Assembly: GCA_950295325.1 (NCBI GenBank) | Contig: OX485807.1 | Location: 28,243,666-28,307,665 of the forward strand | From: Polytrichum commune | Lineage: Eukaryota > Streptophyta > Polytrichopsida > Polytrichales > Polytrichaceae | Reading direction: 5' to 3' | DNA: 64,000 bases | Part shown: piece after piece, positions 22,089 through 31,785 of the stretch | Numbering within the stretch: the first letter of the stretch is position 1 | How the letters are laid out: the number at the start of each line of letters is the position of its first letter | Translations under genes and position numbers: made by a program | The notes under the pieces: generated by a model | What the model saw: the letters and a program-made list of their open reading frames with translations, nothing else | What the model was told of the DNA's origin: nothing | Database searches by the model: none

Positions 22089-22422
22089 CACTAGTAGAAA
22101 ACATGGTAAAAAAGAACCGCAGTCGTTTGTCCATTGCGGTTCTTTTGACCACCCTGATCTGCAGTCACTAAACGACTGCAGATTTTTCTTTTTTGGTTTA
22201 CCAACTAAATTTTTAGGAATTTGGGGGCTTTTAATATATTGCTGGAAAGGTCTTGAAAATACCTTTCCAACGGTGTATTACATGCCCCCAAAATTTTAAA
22301 ATTGTAGTCGTAAAAGAAAAAAGAAAAATCTGCAGTCGTTTAGTGACTGCAGATCAGGGTGGTCAAAAGAACCGCAATGGACAAACGACTGCGGTTCTTT
22401 TTTACCATGTTTTCTACTAGTG
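22089..22422. mobile_element. CACTA (En/Spm) MITE, 334-bp near-perfect hairpin
   Basis: Both ends read CACTAGTAGAAAACATGG inward, the classic CACTA terminus. The arms remain essentially identical for about 105 bp. AAA flanks both sides (22086-22088 and 22423-22425), the 3-bp target duplication expected for CACTA. Each arm contains two smaller palindromes (AACCGCA with TGCGGTT, and CTGCAGTC with GACTGCAG). The roughly 115-bp central spacer itself holds a GGAAAGGT and ACCTTTCC pair. There is no coding capacity; the frames across it are arm translations. Arm identity implies recent insertion or gene conversion. Confidence 0.93.
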
Positions 22423-22754
22423 AAACAAAGACAGACAAATCCAACATTTGAGGTCCTCCAAACAAGCACCTGTTGACATATGTTAAGAACAAAGTGGTGC
22501 AAAGATCATCCACATGTTATAGCCCGGCTAAAGCTTCCTGGTCTCTACATTAACTCACTTTTGGAAAGATGAAAACACAGTGAAATATTCTGTTGGACAA
22601 AAGAATCACAAAGTTGCAAACTTAACCAAGCTAGTGTAACTTTTGTCAAGGACATTTTAACATAAGGTTCCTTTCTTTAATGCTTTTCTCCTCGTCTTTT
22701 TCATGGGCACAAATTGAAACAAATTTAATTGCAAGGAAAAGAAAACATCCACGG
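22423..22754. other. No recognisable feature
   Basis: Spacer between the CACTA MITE and the LINE remnant, with only short frames. Confidence 0.45.
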
Positions 22755-23605
22755 AGGGGATTCAAGAAATAATGCTCATCCAAGGCGTAACCTTCCAAGT
22801 AAGCACTATATTGTTATGAGTAATAATGAGGCCTTTGACACACCAAATCTTGTCAAAATTTTTAAGATCATCGTAAGCAATGTCCAAAGTTTTTTCCAAG
22901 TCTAAAAGGGTACATTGCCACTCAAGTCTACGATAGTCAAGCAAAGAGTCCCACAACTTGGCGTGTTTCTCCACATGCCACTGAATAGAACTGAAAACCA
23001 AATCATTATGTTGATGCCAGATGATCCACGGAATACTACTCCTCAAGAAAAACCAAATACAACTAAAGGACTTCTGAATCAATGATTTGCTAAATTGTTG
23101 ATCAAAAAGCCATTGCAACACCAACAAAGATTCTTAAGGGCCAAGGTTTAATTCTTTTGGCAAAGAGTTGCCAAATAATGTTAGCCACATAATGCCACAT
23201 TTGTTAAGCCAGCGGGCAGCTGAAAAATCTATGTTCCAATGACACCACGTATTGTAGGCCACAATGAAGGTAACTCTTATCAAGCTCTATCAAGATTTGT
23301 CCATGCCATTTGTTCACCACCACTACCTTATGAATAACTGGCCAAAGGGAGGCCACTTTCTTTTGCGTTTTGTGTTTGTGCCAAATGATGTGCCACCTCA
23401 TAGAGGTAGAAAGTGGAATTTCATTCTACCATATGTTGGGAATCGATTTCTTAAGAGCCTCTTGAGTAGTAATCCACTTCCTACCAAGCTTGGCCAAATA
23501 TATCAAGAAAAGCAATAACCTCATGCCATCACCACCATGTTGGGTCAAAGAAAAATTGGATTAATTTACCCCAAAAAAGTTTGATTGAGTATAAGCACTA
23601 CCTTG
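22755..23605 (-). pseudogene. LINE (non-LTR retrotransposon) pol remnant: C-terminal zinc-finger (zf-RVT) region
   Basis: Read on the minus strand, the order is KWITTQEALKKSIPNIW, MRWHIIWHKHKTQKKVASLW, then a zf-RVT-like HCGLQ...SLEHRFFSCPLA near 23204-23270, then IPWIIWHQHNDLVF near 22960-23020. Zinc-binding C and H followed by W...RND-like residues are the usual tail of plant LINE reverse transcriptases. Stops and frameshifts separate the pieces. It is the 3' continuation of 29796-30490 and 24237-24383, split by later insertions. Confidence 0.8.
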
Positions 23606-24236
23606 AGACAACATGAGCACCCCTAACCCGTGACATCCAGCCCGAGAAAACCGTGGGGTGTTCAACATTCCTCACATTCGGTTACACCTCAGTAAGAATA
23701 AAGAATGGCAACCTAATTATGGATTTTGGGGGAAAATACCCATAAACTCCGCACTAAATTGCAACATACCAAATCTAAACTCCTTGAAGTATCCAACTCA
23801 TACTACCCACTCAAGGATGGCCTATTATTGGTTTCTTTACAAACCAACCCATTCTTGTGAAGTGGGTTGAGCTCCAAGTTGACCATGCATCCTATAGTGG
23901 ATTAAATGGGAAATGTATTGTTGAGGATGGAAATGAATTGTAGGGATGAATGTTCAAGACTAAGAAGCGTGGATGAATGGGAAGTCGAGGGACGAGAAGT
24001 TAGATGATTCTTATCTATGTAAAGCAAAGGGAAAGTGATTTAAGCATATAGATAAGGAGACTTAAGTTTATGTATAGAAAGACTTGAGACTTCTAAAAGT
24101 ATCTCATAGATACTATGTATAAATATGGCTCGGGGGAAGGAGAACACACATTATGTTTTGTGGTGTGTCTCTAGGTTGGGAGGTGAGCTTTACTCAATAA
24201 ATGATTGTTTTCATGAACTATTAGTGAGGTACGTTA
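23606..24236. mobile_element. Probable solo LTR or other insertion within the LINE
   Basis: LINE coding similarity stops near 24240 and resumes near 23600, so this interval was inserted. It contains a TATA-like box (ATGTATAAATATGG near 24115) and a pyrimidine/purine arrangement like an LTR promoter, and part of it resembles 17200-17400. Exact ends and target duplication are not resolved. Confidence 0.4.
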
Positions 24237-24383
24237 CATATCCTCTTGCGGAAGGGGCCATAATTCTTTAACAACTTGACCCATAAATCATAAGAATTTA
24301 ATTTGCGCCTCCTTACAACCCAGAAAACCATTCACACCTAGATCCCAAATATCATGAAAGAACCGCAAACCTATCGTATAGAG
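24237..24383 (-). pseudogene. LINE pol fragment between two insertions
   Basis: The minus-strand translation RFFHDIWDLGVNGFLGCKEAQ continues in frame from MDRAFVLY at 29796-29830 once the Copia element 24384-29790 is skipped. This shows that the Copia landed in this LINE. Confidence 0.7.
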
Positions 24384-24660
24384 TATTGGAAGTCAGTGGG
24401 ACTAGAGATGAGATTGCACAAGCATATCTACATGCTTGGAGTGAGATAGTCTCATGCTCTTCTTGCTTTGCATTTTCATATTTTTCTTCTTTTCTTTGGT
24501 TCATACAAATAATATGGGATAACTTTTATCCCTCTCAGAAAAGCGTTGTGGCCTTATTCTAACCTTATTGACTACGAGTAATGTAATGCTCTACCTTCTA
24601 CAATTCCCTTTAGTATTACATGTCTATGACTATAAGCAATCTAATACTCCACCTTCAACA
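24384..24660 (-). repeat. 3' LTR of the Copia element
   Basis: 277 bp, direct repeat of 29458-29790. It shares GAGATGAGATTGCACAAGCAT, GTGGCCTTATTCTAACCTTA and CTCCACCTTCAACA. It is shorter than the other LTR because two segments of about 20-40 bp are absent. Confidence 0.88.
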
Positions 24661-24672
24661 CTCCCGCTTTGC
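24661..24672 (-). promoter_or_regulatory. Polypurine tract of the Copia element
   Basis: On the minus strand, GCAAAGCGGGAG lies directly before the 3' LTR start TGTTGAAGG. This is the expected plus-strand primer for Copia reverse transcription. Confidence 0.7.
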
Positions 24673-24781
24673 GAGTGGTCAAAGACTTATGATACTATCG
24701 AGTTTCTTAGTTTTTCAATCCTATATAGTAAGTTCTAACACCGCCCATAAGTTTCCACATATTATGCGTAATTGCTTCACT

Positions 24782-26367
24782 TCAACTCAAAGAGGCTTCA
24801 AATATTGCCACATTGGCATGTTTGTCACCACGTTGAGGCAAATTACGATTCTTCCACCATCCTCCAAGCGGTCGCCGCTCCCTTGTGGGGTATAGCCGCT
24901 TTGTGCTAAATCCGCCAACAATAACGTCGTTGTTTGTCGGTCCTTCATGTGCCTCTTCAATTGCAACTCCATTACCTTCCACTTGCTCGTTGACATCCAC
25001 GGATGGTCCACCTCCATCAAACAAAGGTGATTTGGAAGATTCGTCCACCACCACCACTGTAGGGCTTTGAATTTTCCCATTTGGACGCATCTCCAAATCA
25101 TTTCTAATGCTCCCACTATCTTTCATAAAAATAATATTTCTCTTTGTTTCCAAAAACATCAGCTTATACACCTTCATACCTTCACAATATCCAAAAAACA
25201 CATATTTGATTCCTTTCGCATCGAGTGTGCCTCTCCTCTCATCCGGACCATTACATATACAATGTCTCCAAACACACACATATGTGTAACACAAAGCCTC
25301 CTCTCGCTCCACATCTTTTTGGGTGTAATGGAGCACAAGGCCCAAGCCTCCCACAATGCATTCATTTACGTGAAATCACACCCTCAATCCGTTCGACAAA
25401 AGTTTGTTCACCAAGAGCAAGTTCGCTTGCAACTTGGGTACATGAAGCACATCCATGATGTAGATTCTATTCATTTTGTCTCTTGTTTCAACTCCAATAA
25501 TAATGGGCCCCATTCCAAATCATGGCCACGCTATCATCACCCAAGCACACATTACATGGAGAAATTACATCATAAGTGTCAAATGTTGCCCTATGCAAAA
25601 TCATGTGCTTTGTGGCTTCTGAATCCATGATCCATTTGCAATCACTCCTCAAATGCGCTCCGTGTTGTGTTGCAAATGCAAATTTATCCTCGTCCTTCAT
25701 ATTTTTGGCATTGTCCATCTCCTTGTTCTTTGCTTTGTAGCAAAACCGTACAATATAGTTTGTTTTGCCGCAATAAATGCATGTCCTTATACCTCGCTAT
25801 GAAGAGGATCGTCTGCTTTGCTTTAACATAACACTATTGTTGCGTCTTCGCCTTGGGCTCCTTCTTTTTGAGCTAAGATATCTCGTGCATCAAACATGCC
25901 GTTATATAATTCATTATCAATTCCTTCATCGGCATCGTCTCTAAGGCAGTGATCAAATATTTGTTCAATGCCAACAAACTCTCGAGCAAAATCATGACGA
26001 TATTTTCCTCTTGCATGAGTACCTTCAAACACGCGAGTTGATCCGCAAATGCTTTGATCTTGTTAACGTTGTCCAATATGTCATCGCTCTCTTGCATCTT
26101 GCATGTGAAGAATTTGCAACGAACAAAAAGAATGTTGGACAAATTCGTCATCTCATGAATGTTTCAAAGGGTCTTCCACGCCTCCGCAAGTCCTATGCAA
26201 CTTTTGATGTATGCAAGTTCATTGTCCGCCAAATTGAGGCCGATAATGGACATGGCCTTCTTGATGCACCTTCGATACTCCTTTAACACTATGAAATTTG
26301 CATTAAAAAATAAAGCCTTCTCATATTTATCTACAATGCTCCAAAGGTCTGTGGAAACCAAAACCAT
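24782..26367 (-). pseudogene. Copia gag-protease-integrase remnant
   Basis: In minus-strand order: a gag N-terminus (IVDKYEKALFF ... AEAWKTL, 26367-26164); a UBN2-type gag core (KMQESDDILDNVNKIKAFADQL ... LLESLLALNKYL, 26151-25873); a zinc knuckle CIYCGKTNYIVRFC near 25795-25750 with Y where H is expected; protease with WIMDSEATKHM near 25640 (the active-site DSG reads DSE); VLHVPKLQANLL and FHVNECIV; then an integrase C-terminal piece (DERRGTLDAKGIKYVFFGY ... VYKLMF, to 24782). The DDE integrase core has been deleted between about 25370 and 25400. Several frameshifts. It cannot make active proteins. Confidence 0.88.
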
Positions 26368-26389
26368 CTTTATTTTGTATTTTCAAAGG

Positions 26390-26950
26390 CTAATTTTTTC
26401 TAAGTGGAACTTGTCTATGACTTTAATTCCTTCATTCTTAAGATATACCATCTTACCCTCAAACAATGCATTTGTACGCTCAAAATTTTCAAATCAAATT
26501 CTCTTCACTTCAAATAGATTCCATAACTATCAAATCATTTACATAAGATTTATTTAACTTCAAATATGTGTTATACCCTCAAATACTTAAAGTAAAATTT
26601 TATACATCTCAAGAAAAATCTGAAGATACTTAAATCATTCAAACAATATCTCTCCATCATCTCAATGATATTTTACACTCTCAAATTTATGAAATCATAT
26701 ATTCTCCATCTAAAGAGTAGTCTTAAGACATACAAATCATTCAAACAAGATTCTTTTTCACTTGAAATGTATCTTATATTTTCAAATACATCAAGTCAAA
26801 TCCTCTACACTTCAAGAGAAGTATTAATACACTCAAATCACTAAAACAAGATCATCTTTACCTCAAATGTTCAACTTATCTTTCAAATATTATTTCCAAC
26901 ATTTCAAATCACTCAAAACATTCAAGTATGTATGAGGTAAGGTTTCTACC
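26390..26950. repeat. Degenerate tandem repeat in the Copia 5' leader, part 1
   Basis: Loosely periodic units of roughly 70-80 bp built on CTCAAATCATTCAAACAAGAT followed by CACTTCAAATG-like text. It resumes at 28550-29300, so a single array was split by the sequence at 26951-28545. Confidence 0.55.
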
Positions 26951-28394
26951 CTTTCAATTTTCAAGCCAAACTTGGATTTGTATGTATTTTTTAGTCACAA
27001 ATAATTAGATTAAGGTTCGGAAATCTTTGTGAGTGAAACGAATTTAGTAGGTCGTACTAAATGCCTCAAAGTTCAATTCAAGCTTAGTTGTTGTTGAATA
27101 AACAACTTAGACCCTTCTATCATATTCTAGTTACTAAAATGCATCATTATATGTCTTAAAGTCCACTATAATTATTCATAAATAGTTGAATATTTTATTT
27201 AAATTTTATTTATTTAAAATATTTGTTAGAACTACGTCACAGGAACTCCTATAATTTCATCTCAAAATTTTAGAATGAAATGAAATTATTTAGAATAAAA
27301 AGAAAATTTCAAGAATTACCTATGAACATAAGATTTCTACAAATTGACGCCCATGGAATATCATAATTAATTTCTACAATTTGTTTAAAAAATGAAATTA
27401 TTTCTCATGGATATATTTATAACATCTAGATAAAATTAAATAAAAAATAAATTTCAAATCCTATCAATTAATGTAAGTTTTGCAAAAAAATGGACGTCGT
27501 GACATCCCGTAATAAGCCGTGGTGAGCCTATGAAGTTAGTTATCTTTAGGCAGGGCTTCAAACTACTCAATACTAATCTAACATTATCTATCATTGCTCT
27601 ACTAATTTAAAATATTTTATTATTCAATTTCCTAGTAATTATTACTTTATAACTAAAGAAATTAGTTACCAAGATAAATTTATTTTAAGAGGCAAGATTC
27701 AATACAACCAAATTAATTATATTTAAGATGTAAAAATCATAACACCTTCTGTCATAGTATTATGCTACTACTCTAAGTCTCCATATCAACTATATCTAAA
27801 AATATTAGATAGGTTAACAGTCAATTCTATTACACTCAAATAATAAGTGAATACTTATTCCAAAAATTTAGTTTTACCATTCCTCATCCCAAAATTCTTC
27901 AACCATTGTTAATTTTGTAATCTCACGTGAAATCCTACATCATCAAAACAAGTTCTCCTAACTTAGATGTTAGATTCAATTAAACAACTTGTGAAATCAA
28001 CTTGCCACCATCTGTTCAATTGTCTTAGCATCTTGTCACCTCGGATCTCCTAGAGGTACCATTTTTGAACCAAGTGATTCTCTTATGCATTTCTTAATAT
28101 TCTTATGACATACGATGACTTTAGCTTAGCCCTCTCTAAACAACATACCAATAATTCTTTCGTATCCATTGCTTAGGATCTCATCTATCTAAGCTAATTT
28201 TCATATCTAAAATCATCATAACTCCTATTACATTTCGTTTTTTATTCTAACTTTTTACGATAAAAAGCCTAACCGATCAAATAGTCAAGCAAATCCTTCA
28301 CAATATAGTCTTCTTGAGCTCAAATGGTTAGCCTATATGTCAAGTCAATGTTTCAACATTCAAATGACCAAGTCAGATCATTTCTAATAATTAA
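26951..28394. other. AT-rich insertion inside the Copia leader
   Basis: Very AT-rich, with no frames of note. It contains GACGTCGTGACATCCCG near 27493. It interrupts the leader satellite. No terminal repeats could be fixed; a solo LTR of another family is one possibility. Confidence 0.35.
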
Positions 28395-28545
28395 AAAAAA
28401 ACTTCGGTCTCCGGAGGAGACCGACGTGAATTAAGTGTCTGTTCGATCCACCTCCAATCCCATGCCCACATGACAAGGGTATGGAGGAAAAGATCTACTC
28501 CCCCCTTTCGAGAGTAGACACTTTAAAGATCATTTCTATCTCTAA
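28395..28545 (-). mobile_element. SINE fragment related to the pair at 30.9-31.8 kb
   Basis: GGAGACCGACGTGAATTAAG, TGTCTGTTCG and CCCCCTTTCGAG line up with the 3' half of the SINE at 31419-31776 (AAGTGTCCGTTCG, CTCCCCTTTCGAGG). The Pol III promoter half is absent. Confidence 0.6.
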
Positions 28546-28549
28546 ATGA

Positions 28550-29300
28550 ACCCTCTTGCCTTCAAATTTTATAGTTTCACTCCATTCCACTCAAATAAGA
28601 TCCACTTCGATTCAAAAATACTCTGGTGGTGTCAAATGGGTTTTGGGACTCTCAAATCATTCAAGTCAAATCTAATTCACAATAAATAAGAGCATTTGCT
28701 CTCAAATATGCCCTAAAACTCAAGTTAGATCTTTTTCACTTGATATGAGTCCACTTTCCTTTCAAAGTGCTTATAAACATTCGAATCACTCAACTCATAT
28801 CTCTCACACTTCCAATGAGTCTACTTGCTCTTAAATGTATGTTAGGACTTTTAATCACTCAAGTTAGATTTTGTTTCATGCAAATAAATGCATTCTCTCT
28901 GAAATGTGCTCTTTGCACTCTCTAATCACTCAAGTTAGACCCTCTTGACCTCAAATCATATCCAATGCATTCATATAAGCATTTCCACATTCAAAGCATT
29001 CAAACAACACTTCTTACAACTCAAAACACCTTGAATGGTTTCAAACTAGCCTTTCAACACTAAAGCCTCATGATAAGCCATTAAACACTCAAAACACTTA
29101 AATCAGATGTTTTTGAGGTCTAAACACCTCCAAACCTCTCAAGTCATGTGCTCTTGGAGTCTAAATACCTTCAAAGCTATCAAATAAGCCTTGAAATGCT
29201 AAAAACACTCAAGTCAAATGCTTTTGAAGTCTAAACACCTCCAAACCTCTCAAATATGCCTCTCAACATTCAAAACACATGCTCTTGCATCAAAAATACA
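28550..29300. repeat. Degenerate tandem repeat in the Copia 5' leader, part 2
   Basis: Continuation of 26390-26950, with repeated TCACTCAAGTTAGAT, GAGTCCACTT and CTCTCAAATATGCC-like elements at intervals of about 75 bp. The last part changes to TCAAATGCTTTTGAAGTCTA-type units of about 60 bp (29040-29260). The frame 29218-29463 is by-product coding. Confidence 0.55.
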
Positions 29301-29457
29301 TTCAAGGAAAAAAAAATCAAAATTACAACAACCAAATGCACCCTCAGACACCTCCAATGCTTTGAAGCTCCAAAACGCCAACCACTCAAGATTGACTCCG
29401 CAACCTCAAAGCAATAAAATCTCTAGGCATTTCACTTGCATGCATAGTCCCATGACC

Positions 29458-29790
29458 TATTAGAAGTCAATAGGGTTAGAGATGAGATTGCACAAGCATA
29501 TGTACATATACGAAGGCATATAAATAATGTTTGGAGTCAGAGAGTCTCATGCTCTCCTTGCTTTGCCTTTTATTGTTTTTTCTTTTCTTTTATGTGGTTC
29601 ATACAAACAATATGGCATAATTCTTATCCCTCTTGGACAAGTGTTGTGGCCTTATTCTAACCTTATTGTCTCTCATGCCTCTTCCATTACAATTTTATTG
29701 ACTTCAAGCAATCTAATGCTCTACCTTCTACAATTCCCTCTAGTATTACATTACTATGACTACGAGTAATCTAATGCTCCACCTTCAACA
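29458..29790 (-). repeat. 5' LTR of the Copia element
   Basis: 333 bp, direct repeat of 24384-24660. It contains extra segments near 29500-29535 and 29670-29705 relative to the 3' LTR. The LTR sequences have diverged considerably, so the insertion is not young. Confidence 0.88.
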
Positions 29791-29795
29791 TAGAG

Positions 29796-30490
29796 AACAA
29801 AGGCCCTATCCATGATACCAAAATGTAAGCCTTGGTATTCAATCTTCCAACATAGATTTAATTGCAAATTATCTTTTGGGCTTGATGGAGAAAAATAATT
29901 ACCCGTTCGTGCCATCACCTTCCACGATTGAGCAATGTGGTGCCAAAAATTTGAGCCACCTTTGATAGAGAAATTCAAGGAGAACATCCAGTGCCACGAG
30001 CTTGTGAGGAGGATTCCCATGAGCCATGATAAGAAGGTTGCAGTTGCATGATGCAATTCCTCAACAAAAATTGCAAGGTAGACTAGCCATGTACAAGAGC
30101 TTGAATACTCCATTTATTCATGAGTGCTTACATAGCATCATCCAAAGAAGTAAAACTTAAACCTCCAACTTTCTTCAACATTATGTGATTGTCCCAACTC
30201 ACTTGTGCTCTTGCAATGTTCTCAGCACCAGACCACATGTATTTGCGAAGCAAAGCCTTAATCTTACCCAAGATCCTCTTCGAGCCAACCCAAATTGCAA
30301 TGAAGTACCACATGGATGACATCAACTTCTTATTCACAATGAGAGTTCTTCCAGCGAGTGACAAATAAGCGGAGCTCCAATACTTGAGATTGTCGACAAG
30401 AAATTGGTCCACATGCTCCATCTCTAGATGCATGTCAAAAGGGTCACCAATTATCTTTGATAGATCTTCAATGATATTTCTCCACCCAAC
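29796..30490 (-). pseudogene. LINE reverse transcriptase C-terminal part
   Basis: The minus-strand translation gives the conserved plant LINE block: IIGDPFDMHLEMEHVDQF, YWSSAYLSLAGRTLIVNKKLMSS, RKYMWSGAE, VSWDNHIMLKKVGGLSFTSL. The LSxAGR and GGLxxxxL motifs follow the reverse transcriptase palm in this family. The frame continues with shifts to MDRAFVLY at 29800, then across the Copia insertion to 24237-24383 and 22755-23605. The catalytic palm motif itself is not present upstream of 30490. Confidence 0.88.
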
Positions 30491-30878
30491 CCGGTGGGGT
30501 GTTTTCCTCTATACACTTCTCGTATATAGGGGGTTTCATTTTATAGTGGCACATCATTTAGCTACATGGTTTCGTCAACCAATTCTAGACCAATAGGCGC
30601 CTCCCTGGGCATTGAGCTCGAGCTACTTCAACACTTTTAGAACCATCAATTAGTAACACTGAATCAAACAAAATACTTGTACCTTGAACAACTATGGAGG
30701 TGTTGGTGGTCCATTTGATATGGGACAAATAATAGTGATATCAACAAGCAATATATCAATATTCAATGTTGTAGGAAGGCACTCTACAAACCCAATCTCT
30801 ACATAAAGATTGCAAACAACTCTCGAGGGTTCACCCACCCTTCTTTGCAATGCAAGGGGTTTAATGTTGGAGGCACCA
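30491..30878. other. No recognisable feature
   Basis: Spacer between the LINE fragment and the first SINE. Frames at 30384-30596 and 30692-31057 are shadows of the LINE and SINE. Confidence 0.45.
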
Positions 30879-30879
30879 C

Positions 30880-31250
30880 GGGCCTTGGCTTGGTGGTTAG
30901 GGCTCATGGCCCCCAATGAGGAGGATGTGGGTTCTATTCCCCATGCCGGCGTGGTGCTCACCACCTTAGTCCACCCAACTATGGTGGGGGGTCCTTGGAC
31001 CTTATTGTATGGGTACCTCAAAGCCCTTTGGGGGAATACCATGTCCGGTATCTTCAAGGCACTAGTGGCTAGCTAGGAACTAGTATAGTGTGTCACTATA
31101 GTGCCCATCCTCGAAAGGGGAGAGTAGTATTGCCCCAATGTCCCCTTGTCTAGTGGGCATTGGGTCATTGGCATTACGAATGGACACTTTATTCACGCCG
31201 GCCCCTTGCTAAAAAGGGACCGGAGTTTCTATCTATCTATCTATCTATTT
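30880..31250 (+). mobile_element. tRNA-derived SINE, copy 1
   Basis: A Pol III A-box-like TGGCTTGGTGG lies at 30886-30896, and a B-box-like GGGTTCTATTCC at 30929-30940, spaced as in a tRNA head. A body shared at high identity with the inverted copy at 31419-31776 follows, then a tail of CTAT repeats. It has no coding role; it would be mobilised by a LINE reverse transcriptase. Target duplication not clear for this copy. Confidence 0.85.
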
Positions 31251-31377
31251 GGCATGTGCAACAATTCGCCGACTCCAATCTAAAGAAACGAGAAAATGTA
31301 GAGGTGTGCAAGCCACTTTGCCACGACTTCTACGGCCTGCAAACTTGTACCACACTCTAGATTAGCAACAACTTTAC

Positions 31378-31391
31378 GCCCCCCCCCCCCC
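31378..31391. repeat. C homopolymer, 13 bases
   Basis: It lies between the two SINE copies. Confidence 0.9.
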
Positions 31392-31418
31392 TTTTGCCTA
31401 TGACTGACCAGTAAATCA

Positions 31419-31776
31419 GATAGATAGATAGATAGAAACTCCAATCCCTTTTTAGCAAGGGGCCGGCATGAATAAAGTGTCCGTTCGTAATGCCAATGAC
31501 CCGATGCCCACCGGACAAGGGGGCATTGGGACAAATACTACTCTCCCCTTTCGAGGATGGACACTATAGTGACACACTATACTAGTTCCTAGCTAGCCAC
31601 TAGTGACTTGAAGATACCGGACATGGTATCCCCCCAAAGGGCTTTGAGGTACCCATACAACAAGGTCCAAGGACCCCCCGCCATAGTTGGGTGGACTAAG
31701 GTGGTGAGCACCACGCCGGCATGGGGAATAGAACCCACAACCTCCTCATTGGAGGCCATGAGCCCTAACCACGACT
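31419..31776 (-). mobile_element. tRNA-derived SINE, copy 2, inverted, with target duplication
   Basis: Reverse complement of copy 1. The GATA tail begins at 31419 and the B box lies at about 31724-31735. The 5' end near 31776 is shorter than copy 1 and lacks part of the A box. AGTAAATCA flanks both sides (31410-31418 and 31777-31785), a 9-bp target-site duplication typical of retroposition. Confidence 0.9.
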
Positions 31777-31785
31777 AGTAAATCA

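Larger units (their letters stand above)
24384..29790 (-). mobile_element. Ty1/Copia LTR retrotransposon, 5.4 kb, internally deleted, minus strand
   Basis: Two direct LTRs (24384-24660 and 29458-29790) bound the element. It is flanked by the 5-bp duplication TAGAG at 24379-24383 and 29791-29795. On the minus strand each LTR begins TGTTGAAGGTGGAG and ends near ATA. The purine tract GCAAAGCGGGAG immediately precedes the 3' LTR, as expected of a polypurine tract. Inside are gag, a zinc knuckle, protease and a short integrase C-terminus. The integrase core, reverse transcriptase and RNase H are missing. The 5' leader is unusually long (about 3 kb) and carries a degenerate satellite and a SINE fragment. 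No good primer-binding site was found. Confidence 0.9.

Noticed and set aside
24885-25630. Plus-strand frames of up to 187 codons
   Set aside because: They are antisense to the Copia protease and integrase remnants on the minus strand.
26390-29300. CRISPR-like or other spaced repeat array
   Set aside because: Repeats are degenerate, contiguous and lie in a plant Copia leader; there are no conserved repeats with unique spacers.
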